NCBI GenBank assembly: GCA_023336875.1
Contig: JAMBLH010000206.1
Coordinates: 1-9,217, forward strand
Source of the DNA: Actinomycetes bacterium
GTDB lineage: Bacteria > Actinomycetota > Acidimicrobiia > Spongiisociales > UBA5794
Length of the DNA: 9,217 nt
Reading direction: 5' to 3'
Numbering within the stretch: position 1 is the first letter of the stretch; the number at the start of each line of letters is the position of its first letter. The translations under genes were made by a program, and so were the position numbers. Below are positions 6,122 through 9,217 of the stretch, one piece after another. A model generated the notes under the pieces. The model saw only the letters and a list, made by a program, of their open reading frames with translations, was not told the DNA's origin and did no database searches.

Positions 6122-7134
6122 ATACGGCAGCCAGAGCACTCCTTGTCCTTGCTGTCGGCGGATTGGGGATCTTTGTCGCCTCCTGGCTTGTGCGCGTTGG
6201 AAGCGAGAACCCAGCGATCGAGGGAAGGGAACTCGGCAGCCTCTACAACCCTGTTCGCGCCGGCGAAGCACTTCCGGATGGCTTCCGCGATCTACTGCCG
6301 CGAGACGCAATCCCACCGATCTATAAACCAGAGTTCGTAAGTGCCTCGGATGCTCGCTGGGATGACCGTTCACTCGTCGTCGGACTCGAGATCAATGGCG
6401 ATGCACGCGCCTATCCGGTCAGCTTTCTGAATCGTCGCGAGATCGTAAACGATCATGTTGGCAGGACACCCGTTCTCGTCACTTGGTGACCGCTCTGCGG
6501 TACGGCGATGGTTCATCGCCGCTCAATCGGAGGAGAAACCGTCGTCTTCGGCAACCACGGAGCGCTCTGGGGAAATGCGATGACCTGGTTCGATCACGAC
6601 ACCGGCACAATTTGGTCACAGCCCATCGGCGAGGCAATCGTTGGTCCACTCAAGGGCACGATCCTTGAACTACTCCCGTCAACTCTCACGGAGTGGGGTG
6701 AATGGAAGCGTCTCCACCCTGAAACCAAGGCGCTCGATGCGCCAGGCGCACCAACCCGGTTTGCCCTACAACAGATGTCGATCGTCGTTGCGCTCGGGGA
6801 GGATTCTGCCGCCTACCCCTTCCCTGAGCTCACGAATGTCGCGAACGACACCGTCAACGGCATTCCAATAGCTGTTGTGGTCCAAGTGGGCGAAGGAGAA
6901 TCGTGGACAGTATTCTCGCGAACGCTCGATGACGGCGCGATCGTTGAACTCGAATTCACGGAATCCGGTGACCTCCTGGATACAGTCACGGGTACCACCT
7001 TCCACGTTTCGAGAGGAACAGGAATCAGCGGACCGCTGGCCGATCAGACGCTCGATCAACTGCCAGGGTTCACCTCGTTCGCCAAGGACTACACAACGTT
7101 CTACCCCGAAGGCCGAATGTGGGAGGGATTCTAG
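6118..7134 (+). CDS. DUF3179 protein, candidate selenoprotein (in-frame UGA = Sec124)
   Basis: 338 aa if the TGA at 6487-6489 is read as selenocysteine. Residues about 5-26 form a hydrophobic anchor with no lipobox, so the rest should face outside the cytoplasm. The DUF3179 lobe follows: NGDARAYP (93-100), REIVND (107-112), then W-U-P-L-C-G with Sec124 and Cys127. Aligned without gaps to the lipoprotein paralogue (NGDARAYP 123-130, YCPLC 153-157), the UGA falls exactly on Cys154. After it, 214 more residues stay in frame and in family: DTGTIWSQPIGEA, a second lobe (about 221-330) with AAYP and NDTV, and FTSFAKDY. The GTG start overlaps the patatin TGA. Activity is unknown; the UxxC motif suggests thiol/selenol redox chemistry. 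The alternative is a pseudogene or sequencing error by one substitution (TGC or TGT to TGA), though no other damage is present. Confidence 0.8.
6487..6489 (+). other. candidate selenocysteine codon (TGA)
   Basis: The only in-frame stop in 339 codons, at the family's conserved first Cys of CPLC. Several neighbouring genes end in TGA, so this is not a general reassignment of UGA. Confidence 0.72.
6493..6532 (+). promoter_or_regulatory. candidate bacterial SECIS element
   Basis: The upper stem is CGGCGATG (6503-6510) pairing perfectly with CATCGCCG (6514-6521) around the loop GTT; if the last pair opens, the loop is GGTTC. The stem starts 13 nt after the TGA and the apical G is about 20 nt after it. 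From memory, this matches the spacing and guanine-rich loop of SelB-binding hairpins such as that of E. coli fdhF. A lower helix is possible between CTCTG (6493-6497) and CGGAG (6528-6532), with one G-U pair, separated by an internal loop. Seen by eye; not folded by program. Confidence 0.65.
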
Positions 7135-7187
7135 AAGCCGGACGGACTCTTCTAGCGTCTACCCTCTACTCTTATAGATGTCCGTCC
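7131..7187 (+). promoter_or_regulatory. interleaved inverted repeats (possible pseudoknot) over the nitroreductase start
   Basis: Stem 1 is CTAGAAG (7131-7137) with CTTCTAG (7149-7155). Its 11-nt loop contains GGACGGAC (7140-7147), which is the exact complement of GTCCGTCC (7180-7187). The order is that of an H-type pseudoknot with connecting loops of 2, 1 and 24 nt. Stem 2 covers the last base of the nitroreductase ATG and its next codons, so it could limit translation. Stem 1 alone overlaps the upstream stop codon and could act as a weak terminator, but no T-run follows. Confidence 0.4.
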
Positions 7188-7882
7188 CAACCGTTCCGTA
7201 TCACCCGCACCACGTCCCCGAATCTGAGCAGCCCCTTGTTGGCGATCTTGTGTTTGAGGAGATGAACAGTCGACGTTCGGTTCGAGATTTTTCGGACCGT
7301 GCGGTACCGAGAGAGCTTGTGGAGACCGCAATAAGGTGTGCCTCGACTGCGCCTTCGGGCGCACACATGCAGCCATGGACATTCGTGTTGGTCGGCGATC
7401 CGGAACTGAAACGACGAATTCGGATCGCGGCAGAAGCCGAGGAGCTCGAGAACTACGACGGAGGCAGACTCCCTGCCCATTGGCGTGAGGATCTCGCACC
7501 GATCGGAACCGACTGGAGGAAGCCCTACCTCGAGACGGTGCCCTGGATCGTTGTCGTATTCGAACAACGCTTCGGTACGCGCCCAGACGGCACACGGCAG
7601 CACCACTACTACGTCAAGGAATCCGTTGGCATTGCCTGTGGGATGTTCATCGACGCGCTCCATCGGATGGGTCTCTCCACGCTCACCCATACGCCAAGCC
7701 CAATGGCATTTCTACGAACGCTGCTCGGCCGACCGGCCAGCGAGAGGCCATTCATCCTGTTCCCAGTTGGGTACGCTGCGGAGGACTGCCAGGTACCCGC
7801 CCTGGACCGCAAGGGTCTGAGTGACGTAATGGTCGAGGTGATTGCGGCTGATCTCGAGGACTATCCGGATTCGTCCAACTGA
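7178..7882 (+). CDS. nitroreductase-fold flavoprotein, iodotyrosine deiodinase-like
   Basis: 234 aa; an FMN-dependent enzyme of the nitroreductase superfamily, closest by eye to the iodotyrosine deiodinase (IYD) branch, which reductively dehalogenates halotyrosines. The FMN-binding start is RRSVRDF (32-38), with APSGAHMQPW (59-67) after it. The IYD substrate lid is present: Glu89 and Tyr93 in EELENY and Lys115 in DWRKPYL match, from memory, human Glu157, Tyr161 and Lys182. HHYYVKESVGIACG (142-155), THTPSPM and LLGRP follow, then PVGYAAEDCQVPALDRK. There is no membrane anchor, unlike the animal enzyme. ATG 7178 has no SD; a TACTCT box at 7167-7172 would suit a leaderless transcript. The physiological substrate in bacteria is uncertain. 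The gene starts 43 nt after the DUF3179 gene and its last 22 bases overlap the convergent AlaX gene. Confidence 0.9.
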   Translation: MSVPTVPYHPHHVPESEQPLVGDLVFEEMNSRRSVRDFSDRAVPRELVETAIRCASTAPSGAHMQPWTFVLVGDPELKRRIRIAAEAEELENYDGGRLPAHWREDLAPIGTDWRKPYLETVPWIVVVFEQRFGTRPDGTRQHHYYVKESVGIACGMFIDALHRMGLSTLTHTPSPMAFLRTLLGRPASERPFILFPVGYAAEDCQVPALDRKGLSDVMVEVIAADLEDYPDSSN

Positions 7883-8583
7883 ATCCGGATACGTCTAAAG
7901 CCTCTGCCCTTGTTCTCAGCCTTTGGAATTGTTATCCGCCCCACCTGACCCGTGTCAGACACATGGGTGCCGCCGTCCGCCTGTCGATCAAGACCAACAA
8001 TGTCGATGACCCTGACCTCCTGGATACCTGCCGGAAGCAGATTCACCTTTGTGCGAATCAGGCTGGGATCCTCATCCGCTGCGTTCCTTGGGAGGAACGA
8101 AACCTCAACAGCCCTCTGCCTGGCGAGTTCATCGTTGAGCTCAGTCTCGACTATCGGAACGAATTCGGCGGACCAATCAGGAAGATCGAAGTCCAGACGA
8201 CCGGCACCCGGTTGCATATTGCCGCCGGTCACAGGGCTATGAAAGCGGTTCCATATGACACCGCACAGAGCATGCATGGCCGTGTGTGTCCTCATCAGGG
8301 CGAAGCGGCGGTCCCAGTCAAGCGAACCGTCAACAGATGTGCCCAAGGCCGGGAGCGCACCTTCGAGCCAGTGCCATATACCGTCGCTATCCGCCGTGAC
8401 TCGCACGACGTTCATCCGATCGTCCCCGATAGCCAGATACCCGATGTCGTGGGGCTGGCCACCCCCGCCTGGATAGAACACCGTGCTATCGAGTAGCACT
8501 CGGTTGTCATCGACGTCCGTCCGCACAACCTCGCCCTGCATAGCAGTCGCGTAGGCATCCGTTGCATAGATTCTCTCAGTCAT
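7861..8583 (-). CDS. AlaX-type alanyl-tRNA editing protein
   Basis: 240 aa; a free-standing editing domain related to the C-terminal part of alanyl-tRNA synthetase, expected to hydrolyse mischarged Ser- or Gly-tRNA(Ala) in the cytoplasm. Seen: FYPGGGGQPHDIG (36-48, the Gly-rich entry motif), metal-site HTAMH (His100, His104) and QADGGTHVSDTGQVG (201-215, with His207). In AlaRS the latter reads CGGTH with Cys as a zinc ligand; here Asp203 takes that place, so the metal is bound with Asp or more weakly. Length is typical of the medium AlaX class. ATG 8583 is preceded by AGGGTGG (8588-8594) at 4 nt. The stop TAG (7861-7863) lies inside the convergent nitroreductase gene. It is divergent from the FAD oxidoreductase across 37 bp. 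Confidence 0.93.
   Translation of the reverse strand: MTERIYATDAYATAMQGEVVRTDVDDNRVLLDSTVFYPGGGGQPHDIGYLAIGDDRMNVVRVTADSDGIWHWLEGALPALGTSVDGSLDWDRRFALMRTHTAMHALCGVIWNRFHSPVTGGNMQPGAGRLDFDLPDWSAEFVPIVETELNDELARQRAVEVSFLPRNAADEDPSLIRTKVNLLPAGIQEVRVIDIVGLDRQADGGTHVSDTGQVGRITIPKAENKGRGFRRIRIQLDESG
7862..7891. terminator. candidate bidirectional terminator hairpin between convergent genes
   Basis: A perfect 11-bp inverted repeat: TATCCGGATTC (7862-7872), 8-nt loop, GAATCCGGATA (7881-7891). Beyond a single bulged C it can extend by three more pairs (GAC with GTC). It spans the overlapping 3' ends of the nitroreductase and AlaX genes. There is no clear T-run on either side, so termination may depend on the hairpin alone, or the structure may protect the 3' ends. 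Confidence 0.55.
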
Positions 8584-8623
8584 GGCACCACCCTATCCGT
8601 TCTTGCGTAGGCTTGGCGCCATG
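8581..8623. repeat. imperfect inverted repeat framing the AlaX/oxidoreductase divergent promoter region
   Basis: CATGGCACC (8581-8589) and GGCGCCATG (8615-8623) match as an inverted repeat in 8 of 9 positions and include both start codons. The 37-bp spacer between the two genes must hold both promoters. TAGGGT (minus, 8589-8594) and TAGGCT (plus, 8608-8613) lie 6-7 nt before each ATG, as -10 boxes of leaderless transcripts would, but no -35 is visible. Three of the paired bases are forced by the start codons. Confidence 0.3.
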
Positions 8624-9217
8624 GATGTGGATGTTGTCGTCGTAGGCGGAGGAATCGCTGGTGTGTCGTGCGCGGCCTCCCTTGCTCCGAGAACATCGGT
8701 TGCCGTCCTCGAGATGGAAACGACCCTCGGCTACCACTCCACAGGCCGCTCAGCTGCTCTGTACACCGAGTGCTACGGGGCGGATCCCATACGACGTATG
8801 TCCCTTGCATCCAAGTCGTACTTCGTTGACAGGGAAGAACCCTTCGGTACTCGCAGAGGCGTGCTATTTCTTGCGTTGCGCGGTGACCATTCGTCGGTTA
8901 CCGAGTTCTACGGAACGTTCTCATCCATGGTCCCTGCGTTGGAGGTGTTGTCTCGTGACGAGGTCGCCGACCTCGTCACTGTCATCTCAACCGAGAAGAC
9001 CTCCGGCGGGGTTCTCGAACCAGAAGCTCTCGATCTCGACGTCCACGCAATACTGACATCGTACGCGTCAACCGTAAAAGCTCATGGCGGCGTGATCCTC
9101 ACTGCATCGAGGGCAATCACCGTTGAACGACCCGGAGACCGCTGGCGCGTCACCGCCGGCGAGCACACCATCACTGCATCGACTCTTGTGAATGCAGCAG
9201 GTGCGTGGGGTGACGAA
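8621..9217 (+). CDS. FAD-dependent oxidoreductase, DAO family, 3' end outside the window
   Basis: The first 199 codons of a flavoprotein of the D-amino-acid oxidase/glycine oxidase superfamily, which oxidise the C-N bond of amines or amino acids. The Rossmann dinucleotide-binding start is MDVDVVVVGGGIAG with GGGIAG at 9-14, and Glu31 ends the second strand, where FAD ribose binds. GYHSTGRSAALYTECYG (37-53) matches by eye the flavin-contact segment of D-arginine dehydrogenase (DauA)-like enzymes. STLVNAAGAWGD (187-198) is the second conserved FAD-binding segment. The catalytic substrate-binding half lies past the edge, so the substrate cannot be assigned. ATG 8621 is chosen because the Rossmann strand begins at once; there is no SD. 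Divergent from AlaX across 37 bp, perhaps sharing control. Confidence 0.9.
   Translation, partial: MDVDVVVVGGGIAGVSCAASLAPRTSVAVLEMETTLGYHSTGRSAALYTECYGADPIRRMSLASKSYFVDREEPFGTRRGVLFLALRGDHSSVTEFYGTFSSMVPALEVLSRDEVADLVTVISTEKTSGGVLEPEALDLDVHAILTSYASTVKAHGGVILTASRAITVERPGDRWRVTAGEHTITASTLVNAAGAWGDE

Noticed and set aside
6487..6489. UGA read as Trp or Gly (alternative genetic code)
   Set aside because: The MFS, lipoprotein, Crp/Fnr, patatin and nitroreductase genes all end sensibly at TGA.
6508..7134. A separate gene starting at ATG 6508, after the TGA
   Set aside because: It would lack the conserved NGDARAYP/EIVND part of DUF3179, has no credible SD, and the segment before it matches the family in the same frame. 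One read-through gene fits better.
6118..7134. Frameshift or general pseudogene decay of the second DUF3179 gene
   Set aside because: Both sides of the TGA are in the same frame with no other stops and with family motifs to the end. A single-base nonsense change or sequencing error remains possible, but it would have to land on the conserved Cys codon ahead of a SECIS-like hairpin.
7178..7882. Nitroreductase as a selenium-type (DIO) deiodinase
   Set aside because: It is a flavin-fold IYD-like protein with no in-frame UGA; DIO enzymes are thioredoxin-fold selenoproteins.

Overview
The window looks like an actinobacterial-type chromosome: GC-rich, dense, with GTG starts and several starts that lack a Shine-Dalgarno (SD) sequence. 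This is an inference from base composition and gene style; nothing here fixes a genus, though an uncultured Acidimicrobiia-like lineage would fit. Most of the stop codons I could read are TGA, so UGA is a working stop in this genome. There are nine protein genes, no RNA genes, no mobile elements and no CRISPR. No gene-free stretch reaches 300 bases; the longest gaps are about 100 bases.

Layout. The left edge (minus strand) carries the first 432 codons of an ABC-F ATPase. Next come an OFA-type MFS transporter (minus; true start 2690 behind a strong SD) and a lipoprotein with a DUF3179 domain (minus). A small four-helix membrane protein (plus) diverges from the lipoprotein and runs into the end of a Crp/Fnr regulator (minus). 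The regulator is divergent from a plus-strand block of a patatin-like phospholipase, a second DUF3179 protein coupled to it by a GTGA overlap, and an iodotyrosine-deiodinase-like nitroreductase. That last gene converges on an AlaX-type alanyl-tRNA editing protein (minus) across a long hairpin. A divergent FAD-dependent DAO-family oxidoreductase runs off the right edge.

The most interesting observation is the second DUF3179 gene (6118-7134). It is broken once, by an in-frame TGA at 6487-6489. Without any gap, that codon aligns with the first cysteine of the CPLC motif in the window's other DUF3179 protein, so read-through would give UPLC. A perfect 8-bp hairpin with a G-rich apical loop begins 13 nt after the TGA, as expected for a bacterial SECIS element. 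The reading frame and family similarity continue for 215 codons beyond it. I read this as a candidate selenoprotein of a family with no known function. The Cys paralogue a few kilobases away serves as an internal comparison.

How the genes work together is mostly unknown. The patatin, the DUF3179 selenoprotein candidate and perhaps the nitroreductase look co-transcribed. The Crp/Fnr regulator faces them across a short region holding a 14-bp palindrome, so it is the natural candidate to control them.
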